Numbered from the stretch's first letter, positions 1 through 6,757 are shown. The stretch: 11,689 nt of DNA from DASYSA01 sp036003885 (GCA_036003885.1 DASYSA010000329.1:1-11689), one strand, 5' to 3'. Program-made: numbers and translations. The notes: generated from the sequence alone by a model not told the origin.

Positions 1-93
1 TCACGGCCGAAGGGTCTGCAAAGCTCGTGCGCCGCTGTGCGGCGACTGCATCGTCGAAAAACTCTGCCCCTCGTCTCTCCTCAAGACCTGAGG

Positions 94-170
94 GAATTTC
101 GAAATTCGAAATTCGAAGCGGGGAAATTCGCCGCAATCCGAAATTCGAAATTCGACGAAATTCGAAATTA
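94..170. repeat. Degenerate GAAATTC heptamer arrays
   Basis: Tandem 7-bp units of GAAATTC or one-base variants lie at 94-114, 123-129, 140-153 and 157-170, separated by short non-repeat spacers such as 130-139. The unit is palindromic apart from its central base, so both strands read almost the same and the array can fold on itself. Three units equal 21 nt, or seven codons, so reading frames through it give recurring peptides such as RNSKF; these are not evidence of a gene. The same unit family recurs at 7787-7821. Confidence 0.9.
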
Positions 171-210
171 CCCCCTCATTCCGCATTTCCTTAGAACGTG
201 GTCCCTACGA

Positions 211-246
211 GAACCTCAGGGCGAGGTTTCCTCAGGTTCCGGGAAC
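211..246. promoter_or_regulatory. Nested inverted repeats upstream of the KaiC-like gene
   Basis: GAACCTCAGG (211-220) and CCTCAGGTTC (230-239) form an inverted repeat with one central mismatch and a 9-nt spacer. The right arm overlaps a second, perfect inverted repeat, GTTCC-G-GGAAC (236-246). A related near-palindrome, AACCTGAGGTT, recurs at 339-349. The repeated CCTNAGG core suggests a dimeric regulator's operator or a transcript hairpin. No regulator can be named; function is inferred from symmetry and position alone. Confidence 0.35.
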
Positions 247-314
247 GCGAGCTTTACGCTGGGCGCCCCCTCGGGTTATCTTCAAAAGGAAGATAAGGCT
301 CGATCAGTTTTGTG

Positions 315-356
315 TTGACGATAGTAAGGTTCAATCTTAACCTGAGGTTCGATCTT
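315..356 (+). promoter_or_regulatory. Possible promoter with direct repeats upstream of the KaiC-like gene
   Basis: TTGACG at 315-320 is a good -35-like hexamer; 17 nt downstream, TAACCT (338-343) is only a weak -10 match. Two copies of AGGTTCNATCTT (327-338 and 345-356) are 18 bp apart start to start, about two helical turns, and the second follows the AACCTGAGGTT near-palindrome. A regulated promoter whose activator or repressor binds same-face direct repeats is plausible, but the weak -10 keeps confidence low. Confidence 0.3.
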
Positions 357-397
357 GCTCCAAAAGAAGCCCCCAGTTGCAAGCGTTGGGAAGTAGG

Positions 398-2911
398 ATG
401 ATGTCAGGAAAGGCCCCAAAACAGATTCGCAGTGGCATTGAACCGGTAGATAAGCTCCTCGGTGGACTTGAGATTGGCCAGTTGTATCTGGTTCACGGCG
501 ACGCGTCTGGAAAGTCGCTGTTCGGAATCAAGTTTCTTATCGAAGGACTGAAGCGCGGCGAAAGCGGCGCGCTTGTCATTCGCTACTCGCCCGAAGATGC
601 GGTTCGAAGGTTTGCGCGCCTCGGATATGATTGCCTCGAAGACGTCTACAGCGGCCGCCTCGTAATACTCGAATACTCGAACGAGATCATCCAGCAGATT
701 GCCAGACTGCGCGCGCTCTCGCCGGTTTTGCGGGAGTTGGAATGGCTGTTGGGTGAAACCAAACCGCAACGGTTGGTCTTCGATCCTGTTACAAACCTGG
801 TTGTGGGAGAGGGAAACCTCGAAACTCGCGTTCAGGAATTTGCGACGTGGGCAAGTTCGTTCGGCGCCACCGTGGCTCTGATTGCGAACGGCGAGAATGA
901 AGAGGTGATCCGAAACTTCGGGAACCTGGTCTGCGAGTCGTTTCGGTTTGAAGTGCAAGAGATTGATGACCGTGCTACCCGATTCCTGGTGTTCGAGAAA
1001 ACACCTGACTTACCCGAGCAGCCTATAGAAGTAGATCCATCGCGCGGGGTATTCCTGCTGGCTCGCGCCCGGACGCGCGAACCACGCACCATAACTGCAG
1101 ATTCCGCACAACAGCCTGCCCGAGCCGATTCAGTGGGGCCCGATTTGCACGTTGTCTCCTCGCCCGCAGGGTCCTCGTCGATCTTCGCCAGGGCCGTTCC
1201 CGCCAGCGAGACAGAGGCCACCACGCTGGAAGACATGGAACCGCTCGCCGACTTCTGGTCAAGCCGGGAGAACGTTACCGAACTCTTGCAAGGAACGCCT
1301 GACGCACCGCAATCAGGGGCAACTCCGGAAAATGAAGGAGCCCAAACCGCCGTCCCGGATAGCAACGTGGGGGTCGGCGATGCCCATCGCTCAAATCACA
1401 ATTCGGTTCGAACTCCTGGTACGATTCCGGAGCGGGAACCTGTCGGCAACCAACCTTCAGATCTGCTCTCTGACCTGCTCGACGATCTGGCAGGTGCCCC
1501 GTCCCCTCTCGATCTCGATGCGCTCGATATGGACTATTTCGAGCTTGATGTTGCCAGGCAAAGAGCGGAATCCATGCCCCTGAGCGCCACGGGGAATGAA
1601 GTCTCGACCGAAACGCAGCCCTCGGCGGAGGACTCCCTCGATCTCGGGATAGAGGCCGAATCCATCCCGGACACTTCGAAAGATCGAGTCGATCTCAAAG
1701 GCGGGACTGTGGTTGACGACGCAGCGAAGGCGACCGGGGAGCACGATTTCTCACCCGGGCAGGATAGCAATCTGGTGGCACGGGCGGTCGAAATCCTGTT
1801 GCGGCCGCCGGAGACTACTGCGTGGGCGGGCACAACGGGCCAAAGCGCGTCCCGAAGCCGGCCGGCGGCGAGGGCCGGGAATTTACTACAGGTAAACCCA
1901 AAAGAGTTCAATGTACTGGTCATCGATGACGACGTTGGGTCCTCTGAATCCAGCGCGCAGGCGCTTTCGGAATACAACGTCGAGACCGTCCGGGATGGAA
2001 TAAGCGGTCTCGCCAAGCTGATATCATTCAGGCCCGACCTGGTGGTTCTGAATGTGGATCTCCCAATAATCGACGGCTTCAAGATATTGGCCCACATCCG
2101 CTCGAGTCTCAATATGCCGATCATAATAGTGTCCGGCTCGCGCATTCGGGCCAGCGACCGTTTGCTCTCCACTGAGCTTGGCGCCGACTACTACCTGACA
2201 AAACCCTTCAGTGTAAAGGAGCTGAAACATAAGGCGCGGCAGTTAATCGCCCGCCATCGAGGGATCAGTTCATGGATAGTAACATCGGGACGCAATGAAT
2301 TGAGGCTGCCCGTGGCTTCAAGCGACGCACCGCGAGCTGAGCGGCGAGGTGCACGGCCGGGCGCGGCATCTGCTTCATCCGCCTCCAAAGGCGACTATTT
2401 CATCGCCTATTCGGATTTTGTGGCCCGCGTCGAAAAGGGCGCCAGGGCGGCGATCGACAACGGAATGTCATTCTCGGTCGTGGGCTGCCGAGTTTCCCAG
2501 ATGACCGCAGGCGGAGGCCAAACTGCCATCCGGCTGCTGGAACTGGTGCGCGCGCTTGTGAGAGAGAGCGACGTGATATCTACGAACCCGCACAACGACA
2601 TCGTGGCGCTGCTGGCTGACGCCGATGCAGCAGGGGCAAGGGCATTCGTGGGCCGCCTGCGCGAACATGTGTCGAGGGAGTTGAACCAGGAGCCCAATCT
2701 CTGGATGCGCAGCTTCCCTGACCTCGAAGAGAAGGTCGAGCCCGTCCGAGCAACTAACGCTGCCGACAATCCCAGTCGACGCGCGAGCGACAGGCACGAG
2801 CAGCCGCAAACTGCCGCTTCCCGCGCTGGCGCCCCATCTCAGAGTGGTCCCACCACCGAGCGCTCGGACCCGCGGGCCTCTTATATAGACTTCCTCGAAC
2901 GTAAGGCTTGA
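398..2911 (+). CDS. KaiC-like / pseudo-receiver / degenerate GGDEF signalling fusion
   Basis: An 837-residue soluble protein with three recognisable domains. Residues about 8-225 are a KaiC/RadA-type RecA fold: a P-loop (G34-D-A-S-G-K39-S40) one residue shorter than GxxxxGK[ST], and a Walker B strand ending at D129. The two catalytic glutamates of KaiC-type ATPases (the EE before [ST]P) are R62-Y63 here. Residues about 226-500 are a Ser/Pro/Asp-rich, probably disordered linker with a leucine/aspartate-rich stretch near 354-388. Residues about 503-620 are a receiver with acidic pocket D510-D512, S579 and K602 in place, but asparagine (N552) at the phospho-acceptor position. Residues about 666-775 resemble a GGDEF domain whose signature reads PHNDI (731-735). 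The C-terminal tail is Arg/Ser/Pro-rich. ATG398 (or ATG401) is preferred over the in-frame TTG377 because a GGGAAG-like ribosome site lies at 388-393. It heads a co-directional cluster with a kinase and an NtrC-type regulator. A scaffold or allosteric role is inferred; domain identities are fairly sure, function is not. Confidence 0.85.
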   Translation: MMSGKAPKQIRSGIEPVDKLLGGLEIGQLYLVHGDASGKSLFGIKFLIEGLKRGESGALVIRYSPEDAVRRFARLGYDCLEDVYSGRLVILEYSNEIIQQIARLRALSPVLRELEWLLGETKPQRLVFDPVTNLVVGEGNLETRVQEFATWASSFGATVALIANGENEEVIRNFGNLVCESFRFEVQEIDDRATRFLVFEKTPDLPEQPIEVDPSRGVFLLARARTREPRTITADSAQQPARADSVGPDLHVVSSPAGSSSIFARAVPASETEATTLEDMEPLADFWSSRENVTELLQGTPDAPQSGATPENEGAQTAVPDSNVGVGDAHRSNHNSVRTPGTIPEREPVGNQPSDLLSDLLDDLAGAPSPLDLDALDMDYFELDVARQRAESMPLSATGNEVSTETQPSAEDSLDLGIEAESIPDTSKDRVDLKGGTVVDDAAKATGEHDFSPGQDSNLVARAVEILLRPPETTAWAGTTGQSASRSRPAARAGNLLQVNPKEFNVLVIDDDVGSSESSAQALSEYNVETVRDGISGLAKLISFRPDLVVLNVDLPIIDGFKILAHIRSSLNMPIIIVSGSRIRASDRLLSTELGADYYLTKPFSVKELKHKARQLIARHRGISSWIVTSGRNELRLPVASSDAPRAERRGARPGAASASSASKGDYFIAYSDFVARVEKGARAAIDNGMSFSVVGCRVSQMTAGGGQTAIRLLELVRALVRESDVISTNPHNDIVALLADADAAGARAFVGRLREHVSRELNQEPNLWMRSFPDLEEKVEPVRATNAADNPSRRASDRHEQPQTAASRAGAPSQSGPTTERSDPRASYIDFLERKA

Positions 2912-2912
2912 C

Positions 2913-2954
2913 GTTCTGCGTTTCGGGTTTCGCGTTTCGCGTTCCGCGTTTCGC
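2913..2954. repeat. GTTTCGC heptamer array
   Basis: Six contiguous 7-bp units (GTTCTGC, GTTTCGG, GTTTCGC, GTTTCGC, GTTCCGC, GTTTCGC) begin 2 nt after the stop codon of the KaiC-like gene. Its near-reverse complement lies at 3077-3118, so the two arrays form an inverted pair in the gap before the kinase gene. Confidence 0.9.
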
Positions 2955-2999
2955 GTCATGTTTACTGCCGACGCTCAACACAGTAGGATTCCCTGACCG

Positions 3000-3029
3000 A
3001 ACCCGGGTTTGGGACCGCGATTACGGTCC
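3000..3029. other. Palindrome and short hairpin in the intergenic gap
   Basis: AACCCGGGTT (3000-3009) is a perfect palindrome. Directly after it, GGACCG (3012-3017) and CGGTCC (3024-3029) pair as a GC-rich 6-bp stem with a 6-nt loop. No T-run follows, so an intrinsic terminator is poorly supported. The hairpin would sit at the tip of the larger structure formed if the flanking inverted heptamer arrays pair. Confidence 0.4.
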
Positions 3030-3076
3030 GTCATCCCGATTTACTCCGACGAGAATGCCGCCGACAAACGAGGAGC

Positions 3077-3118
3077 GTGAAACCCGAAACGCGGAACGCG
3101 GAACCCGAAACGCGAATC
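3077..3118. repeat. GCGAAAC heptamer array, inverse of 2913-2954
   Basis: Six contiguous units (GTGAAAC, CCGAAAC, GCGGAAC, GCGGAAC, CCGAAAC, GCGAATC), reverse-complementary in register to the array at 2913-2954 with about 35 of 42 positions pairing, and separated from it by 122 bp. A GTG in the first unit opens an in-frame upstream extension of the kinase gene that encodes repeat-derived peptide and should not be annotated as protein. Confidence 0.9.
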
Positions 3119-3187
3119 GTTTGTGTTATCATTTGTTCAAACCAGCGAGGGCAGGCGCAACACGAATCGCCCCTCTGGCATCGAACG

Positions 3188-3194
3188 AAGGTGA
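3188..3194 (+). promoter_or_regulatory. Ribosome binding site fixing the kinase start
   Basis: AAGGTGA ends 5 nt before ATG3200. It supports that start over the GTG at 3077, which would add 41 residues derived largely from heptamer repeats ahead of the first membrane helix. Confidence 0.7.
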
Positions 3195-3199
3195 CGCGG

Positions 3200-4711
3200 A
3201 TGGCGGGCAAAATAAAGTTCCTAATGACCTTTAGGGCGCGATTGATGCTGCTGCTCACCTCATTCCTCGTGCTCACCATAGTGCTCGTTCTCATTCTGGA
3301 CAAGTGGGCGCAGAAGCGGGCGGCCGAGGAAGTGGCCTTGCAGAGCGAGGAAGTCAGGGAGGCGTTCAATCGCAGCTTCGGTGATTTCTCCAGGGCTGTA
3401 AGCCTGGCGATCCAGAACCTCAGTACCAAGACCTATATTTACGAGCAAGTAGCGGCAGGAGATGTGGAGTTGCCGCCCACGGTTAAGAACATAATCGTCG
3501 CTGATGCCAAGGGGCTGGTGATTGACAGCGATGTAAGAGACATAGTCAACCAGACCATTTACGTTCCCCCCGAGCCTGAGGGGGCCGGACAAGGGCAGGA
3601 CTTTGATCCCATACCGATTGAAGCGCCGCTCGAGCTTCCCGGCGGCAGGACCAAGGCCTACAACATCCCAACTGAAACAGCGAAGGGACTTCATTGGATC
3701 ATCATCGTGATGCAGCAGCAGGCGATCATGAACCAGATCGAAACTTCGCAGATCAAACTCGAAAGAAAGAATCACGAGTTGTCGGATTACAGGCTTTGGG
3801 CGACCAGCGGCTTGTTGCTTTTGGCCCTCGCCATCGCGGTAGTGATCGGGTGGCGCTTCACCCGGCCAATCAAGCAATTGGCGAGCGCCGCACGACGGGT
3901 TGCGGCCGGCTCGCTCGACTTCAAAGTCAAGATCAGGCGCGCGGACGAAGTCGGCCAGTTGGCGCACACCTTCAACGAAATGATCGCCGGCCTCAAATCG
4001 AAACGCCAGCTGGAGGAGAAGCTCAATCACTCCGAGCGTTCAGCGGTAATCGGAAGGCTCACGGCTGCGGTCGCACACGAGATTCGCAACCCGCTCAACG
4101 TCATCAACCTTTCAATCGACCACGTGAGCACCAAGTTCGCACCCGCCGACCCCAATGAACGAATGCAGTTCACTCGCATTCTTTCGTCGGTGAAAGACGA
4201 GATCGCGCGGCTCAAGCACCTTGTCAGTGATCTGCTCAACTACGGCAGACCGGCCCAGTTAGCCGTGCGCGTAATCGATCTCCGGGAGCTGGTTCAGGAG
4301 ACTATGGCTCTGATTCGGCCGCAGGCGGAGGCCCAGAGCGTTACCCTTGAAGTCGAAGAGGATCAATCGCCCGTTGAGGTTCTGGGCGATCGCGAACGGC
4401 TGAAATCGTGCCTGTCCAACATAACCATCAACGCCCTTCAGGCAATGCCTGGCGGCGGATGTCTGATAGCGCAGGTGCACCGGCATGATGGATTTGTCGA
4501 AGTCAACCTGCGTGATAACGGCGTGGGCATCAGCCAGGATGCAATCAGCAAGATTTTCGAGCCTTATTTCTCGACAAAGCAGTCGGGCTTTGGTTTGGGT
4601 CTCGCGGTTACAAAGAAGATAGTGGAAGAGCATCACGGGTCGATCGAGGTCACCAGTGAGGTCAATCGCGGCACGACCTTCTCGATGAGGATACCCGCGG
4701 CCGAAGACTAA
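3200..4711 (+). CDS. Membrane sensor histidine kinase (HAMP-HisKA-HATPase)
   Basis: A 503-residue two-component sensor kinase of the inner membrane. Membrane helix 1 is at about 15-33, followed by an extracytoplasmic sensor of about 165 residues and membrane helix 2 at about 201-220. A HAMP linker follows (about 221-272), then the HisKA dimerisation domain with phospho-acceptor H293 in the motif HEIRNPLN, then the HATPase domain with N-box N411, D439 in DNGVG and the G2 box GFGLGL (463-468). Motifs are intact, so autophosphorylation is expected. The sensor contains a strand pair near 96-113 (NIIVADAKGLVIDS) typical of Cache/PDC folds; no ligand can be named. The first segment is short, with few basic residues before helix 1; M9 (ATG3224) is an alternative start. 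The NtrC-type regulator 108 bp downstream is the likely cognate partner, giving an NtrB/ZraS-like layout. No internal PAS domain is apparent. Confidence 0.95.
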   Translation: MAGKIKFLMTFRARLMLLLTSFLVLTIVLVLILDKWAQKRAAEEVALQSEEVREAFNRSFGDFSRAVSLAIQNLSTKTYIYEQVAAGDVELPPTVKNIIVADAKGLVIDSDVRDIVNQTIYVPPEPEGAGQGQDFDPIPIEAPLELPGGRTKAYNIPTETAKGLHWIIIVMQQQAIMNQIETSQIKLERKNHELSDYRLWATSGLLLLALAIAVVIGWRFTRPIKQLASAARRVAAGSLDFKVKIRRADEVGQLAHTFNEMIAGLKSKRQLEEKLNHSERSAVIGRLTAAVAHEIRNPLNVINLSIDHVSTKFAPADPNERMQFTRILSSVKDEIARLKHLVSDLLNYGRPAQLAVRVIDLRELVQETMALIRPQAEAQSVTLEVEEDQSPVEVLGDRERLKSCLSNITINALQAMPGGGCLIAQVHRHDGFVEVNLRDNGVGISQDAISKIFEPYFSTKQSGFGLGLAVTKKIVEEHHGSIEVTSEVNRGTTFSMRIPAAED

Positions 4712-4720
4712 TTTCGAAGA

Positions 4721-4748
4721 GATCAGAGATCAGAGATCAGAGGTCAGA
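4721..4748. repeat. GATCAGA heptamer array
   Basis: Four contiguous units (GATCAGA three times, then GGTCAGA) start 9 nt after the kinase stop codon. The unit differs from the other families in this window but has the same 7-bp period and the same junction position. Confidence 0.9.
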
Positions 4749-4787
4749 GTCCAATGTAGCTCGAGGGCCGCGCCGAGAAGCAACAAC

Positions 4788-4818
4788 GAGAAACGATCAA
4801 CGAGAAACGAGAAACGAA
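4788..4818 (+). repeat. GAGAAAC heptamer array abutting a start codon
   Basis: Units GAGAAAC, GATCAAC, GAGAAAC, GAGAAAC plus a partial GAA run up to the ATG at 4820; a related GAGAAGC lies slightly out of phase at 4775-4781. This purine-rich tract (…CGAGAAACGAAG) is the only sequence at the ribosome-binding position for the regulator gene, so the repeat appears to serve as its weak Shine-Dalgarno region. Confidence 0.85.
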
Positions 4819-4819
4819 G

Positions 4820-6151
4820 ATGGCAAGGAACAAGGTGCTGGTTGTCGACGACGAGAAGAACCAGCGCGAGATATACACAATGATCCTCGAGGGCGAGGGC
4901 TTTGCGGTTACGACTGCCCAGAGTGGAGAACAGGCCTTGCGCCTGGCTCGCGAAAACGATTTCGACCTGGTGCTGACCGATAACAAGATGACCGGCATGG
5001 ATGGGCTGGCCCTGCTGAATGAACTTCTCCGCCTCGACCCGTCGATCATTGTTGTGATGATGACGGCGCACGGGTCGGTTGAGTCCGTGAAAGAAGCTCT
5101 GCGTGGAGGGGCGTTCGAGTACCTCGAGAAACCTGTCGACCGAGATCAGTTGCTCAAGGTCGTCGAGAATGCTCTCAGCCGCCTCAATCACATCGACGAC
5201 GAAATCATCGGCCGGTCCGATGAGATGGAGCGCGTTAAGAAGATGGTCCTGAAGGTCGCGGGTTCAACTTCGACGGTGCTCATTCGCGGGGATTCCGGCG
5301 TCGGGAAAGAGCGCGTTGCCCGGGCGATTCACAAGGCAAGCCCCCGCGCAGCCGAGATCTTTCAGGCGGTCAACTGCGCCGCAATAAATGAGAATCTTCT
5401 GGAGTCCGAGCTCTTCGGCCACGAGAAGGGATCGTTTACCGGCGCTCACGTTCAGAAGAAGGGACAATTCGAGATCGCGGACCGCGGTACGCTCTTCCTG
5501 GATGAAATAGGGGATCTCGGCGTGGCTATGCAGGCCAAGATTCTTCGTGTGCTTCAAGAGAGAGAGATAATGCGAGTCGGCGGCACAAGGCCCCTCAAAG
5601 TGGACGTACGGGTGATCGCCGCGACCAATCGCGACCTGGAAGCGATGGTGAAGGACGGCCGCTTTCGCGAAGACCTCTATTATCGACTGAACATCATACC
5701 CATAACGATTCCGCCGCTGCGAAACAGGCGCGACGACATACCACCGCTTGTCGATGCATTCATCGCCAAGCACAGCCTCGGCTCACACCGCCCCATCCGA
5801 GGGCTCACGGCGTCAGCCCGGAATCTGATAATGAACTACGCGTGGCCCGGCAACGTGCGGCAGTTGGAATCGGCTATCGAGCGGGCGATACTCCTGTGTG
5901 AGGGCGGAGAGATCACCGAGGAAGATCTGCCGGTCGAGATTCGGAATGAGGGTACACCGGCGTCTGCATTCAACTTCAAGCTGCCTCCAGAGGGAATAGC
6001 GTTTGAGGAGCTTGAGAGATCGCTGATTCTGCAAGCGATGGAGCAAACGAGTTGGAACATCACTCGGGCGGCGAAGTTGTTGGGCCTTTCATTCCGGACT
6101 CTTCAGTACAGACTCGAGAAGTTTGGGATAAGAAAACCGGTTAAGGAATGA
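4820..6151 (+). CDS. NtrC-family sigma-54-dependent response regulator
   Basis: A 443-residue cytoplasmic DNA-binding regulator that, when phosphorylated, would use ATP to remodel sigma-54 RNA polymerase at -24/-12 promoters. The receiver (1-120) is complete: D10-D11, phospho-acceptor D54, T82 and K104. The AAA+ domain (about 132-365) has Walker A GDSGVGKE (157-164), the sigma-54 contact loop as GSFTGA (204-209, serine replacing the usual alanine), Walker B with D228-E229, and the arginine-rich FREDLYYRL segment. The C-terminal Fis-type helix-turn-helix is at about 412-437 (starting WNITRAAKLLGLS). Length and order match NtrC/ZraR proteins. It lies 108 bp after the histidine kinase, its probable phosphodonor. 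No -24/-12 sigma-54 promoter was found with correct spacing in the intergenic parts inspected, so its targets probably lie elsewhere or are too divergent to see. Confidence 0.96.
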   Translation: MARNKVLVVDDEKNQREIYTMILEGEGFAVTTAQSGEQALRLARENDFDLVLTDNKMTGMDGLALLNELLRLDPSIIVVMMTAHGSVESVKEALRGGAFEYLEKPVDRDQLLKVVENALSRLNHIDDEIIGRSDEMERVKKMVLKVAGSTSTVLIRGDSGVGKERVARAIHKASPRAAEIFQAVNCAAINENLLESELFGHEKGSFTGAHVQKKGQFEIADRGTLFLDEIGDLGVAMQAKILRVLQEREIMRVGGTRPLKVDVRVIAATNRDLEAMVKDGRFREDLYYRLNIIPITIPPLRNRRDDIPPLVDAFIAKHSLGSHRPIRGLTASARNLIMNYAWPGNVRQLESAIERAILLCEGGEITEEDLPVEIRNEGTPASAFNFKLPPEGIAFEELERSLILQAMEQTSWNITRAAKLLGLSFRTLQYRLEKFGIRKPVKE

Positions 6152-6171
6152 TGGCGACACACGTTTGAGGA

Positions 6172-6204
6172 ATTACCGGAGTGGAGGAATCCTTCCAGGG
6201 TAAT
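6172..6204 (+). terminator. Possible hairpin after the response regulator
   Basis: ATTACC (6172-6177) pairs with GGTAAT (6199-6204), and an inner stem TGGAGG (6182-6187) with CCTTCCA (6192-6197), including one G-U pair, closes a 4-nt loop. It starts 21 nt after the stop codon. No T-run follows, so this may be a 3'-end stabilising structure or a factor-dependent end rather than an intrinsic terminator. A second stem, ATCCCC (6235-6240) with GGGGAT (6252-6257), lies downstream. Otherwise 6152-6317 holds nothing recognisable. Confidence 0.3.
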
Positions 6205-6317
6205 CGATCAGGGGAGATGCGCGCCTTTAGAGCAATCCCCCTCGGCAGGTTGGGGATCTTTCATCCAGGCTAACCTTGCTCCTCAGGTGTTGGAGCTATC
6301 AGACGTCAGCAAAAACT

Positions 6318-6611
6318 CTACTTAACAACAAATAGCTTTCCAGTGGCACGTTGCCCAACCGCCACGGGTTCGGGAGTTGCCGGGTGCGCCACTGAGCGTT
6401 CAGCCGACTGCTTCTTTGCAAGGTTCGCCAGCTCAGCCTTGGCGGAAGCAATCGAGTGCTTGAGCCACTCGGTGGAAATCTCGTTGCTAAGCTCGCTCGC
6501 CAGACGTTCAGCACCGCACTCATAGCAGACCTGAATCAATCTGTTATCAGCGGCCGATCGGTGTGGTGTGCACCAGTAGTGTCTTCTAGTCAATCGGCAG
6601 AAAAACGACAT
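6318..6611 (-). CDS. Small zinc-ribbon-like protein of unknown function
   Basis: A 97-residue protein. The N-terminal third carries cysteine and histidine pairs: C5, H11, C14, H17, then C29-x2-C32 in VCYECGAER, a probable metal-binding knuckle. The middle (about 40-70) is a predicted charged helix rich in Ala, Lys and Glu (EWLKHSIASAKAELANLAKK), and the C-terminus is Pro/Val-rich. A ribosome site AAGGTAAG lies 4 nt upstream of the ATG (AAGG itself 8 nt upstream), and a promoter-like sequence stands about 150 nt further up. Codon use looks protein-like. It is convergent with the regulator gene. I do not recognise a named family; it may be a lineage-specific small protein. Whether it is translated rests on the RBS and the cysteine motif. 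Confidence 0.6.
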   Translation of the reverse strand: MSFFCRLTRRHYWCTPHRSAADNRLIQVCYECGAERLASELSNEISTEWLKHSIASAKAELANLAKKQSAERSVAHPATPEPVAVGQRATGKLFVVK

Positions 6612-6701
6612 ATTCTTACCTTGTGTGATAGGTGTCGCTACGCGATTCCACCGCCAAAGAAGGGGCTTTCTGGATCTTTTCGGAACTAACCCTGAACCGC
6701 C

Positions 6702-6740
6702 TGCCTCGGACCGGGCAAATTCGCCAAGTCTATCGAGGCA
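6702..6740 (-). other. Inverted repeat in the leader of the small zinc-ribbon gene
   Basis: TGCCTCG (6702-6708) and CGAGGCA (6734-6740) are perfect 7-bp arms with a 25-nt loop. They sit just inside the predicted 5' leader (about 140 nt) of the minus-strand gene at 6318-6611. A regulatory leader structure is possible but unsupported beyond the pairing. Confidence 0.25.
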
Positions 6741-6757
6741 AAGCTAAAACGCACGTT

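Noticed and set aside
94..170. CRISPR array
   Set aside because: The repeat unit is 7 bp and contiguous, with no regular 30-40 bp spacers and no cas gene nearby.
1..318. Open reading frame(s) on both strands at the left edge, including one from ATG37 to 318
   Set aside because: Most of the coding content is heptamer-derived peptide (RNSKF repeats), there is no ribosome site or domain, and both strands are open because the repeat lacks stops.
377..397. TTG start for the KaiC-like gene
   Set aside because: It adds only seven residues and has a poorer upstream purine tract than ATG398/ATG401.
404..958. Long antisense frames within the plus-strand genes (also 1534-2172 and 3260-4030)
   Set aside because: They lie opposite genes with clear domains, show no recognisable motifs, and are expected in GC-rich coding DNA.
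3077..3199. GTG-initiated N-terminal extension of the histidine kinase
   Set aside because: It translates the heptamer array into ETRNAE-type repeat peptide; a good ribosome site precedes ATG3200, right before the first membrane helix.
6344..6354. Sigma-54 -24-like TGGCACG followed by TTGC
   Set aside because: The GG-to-GC spacing is far too short for a -24/-12 promoter, and it lies within the small zinc-ribbon coding region.
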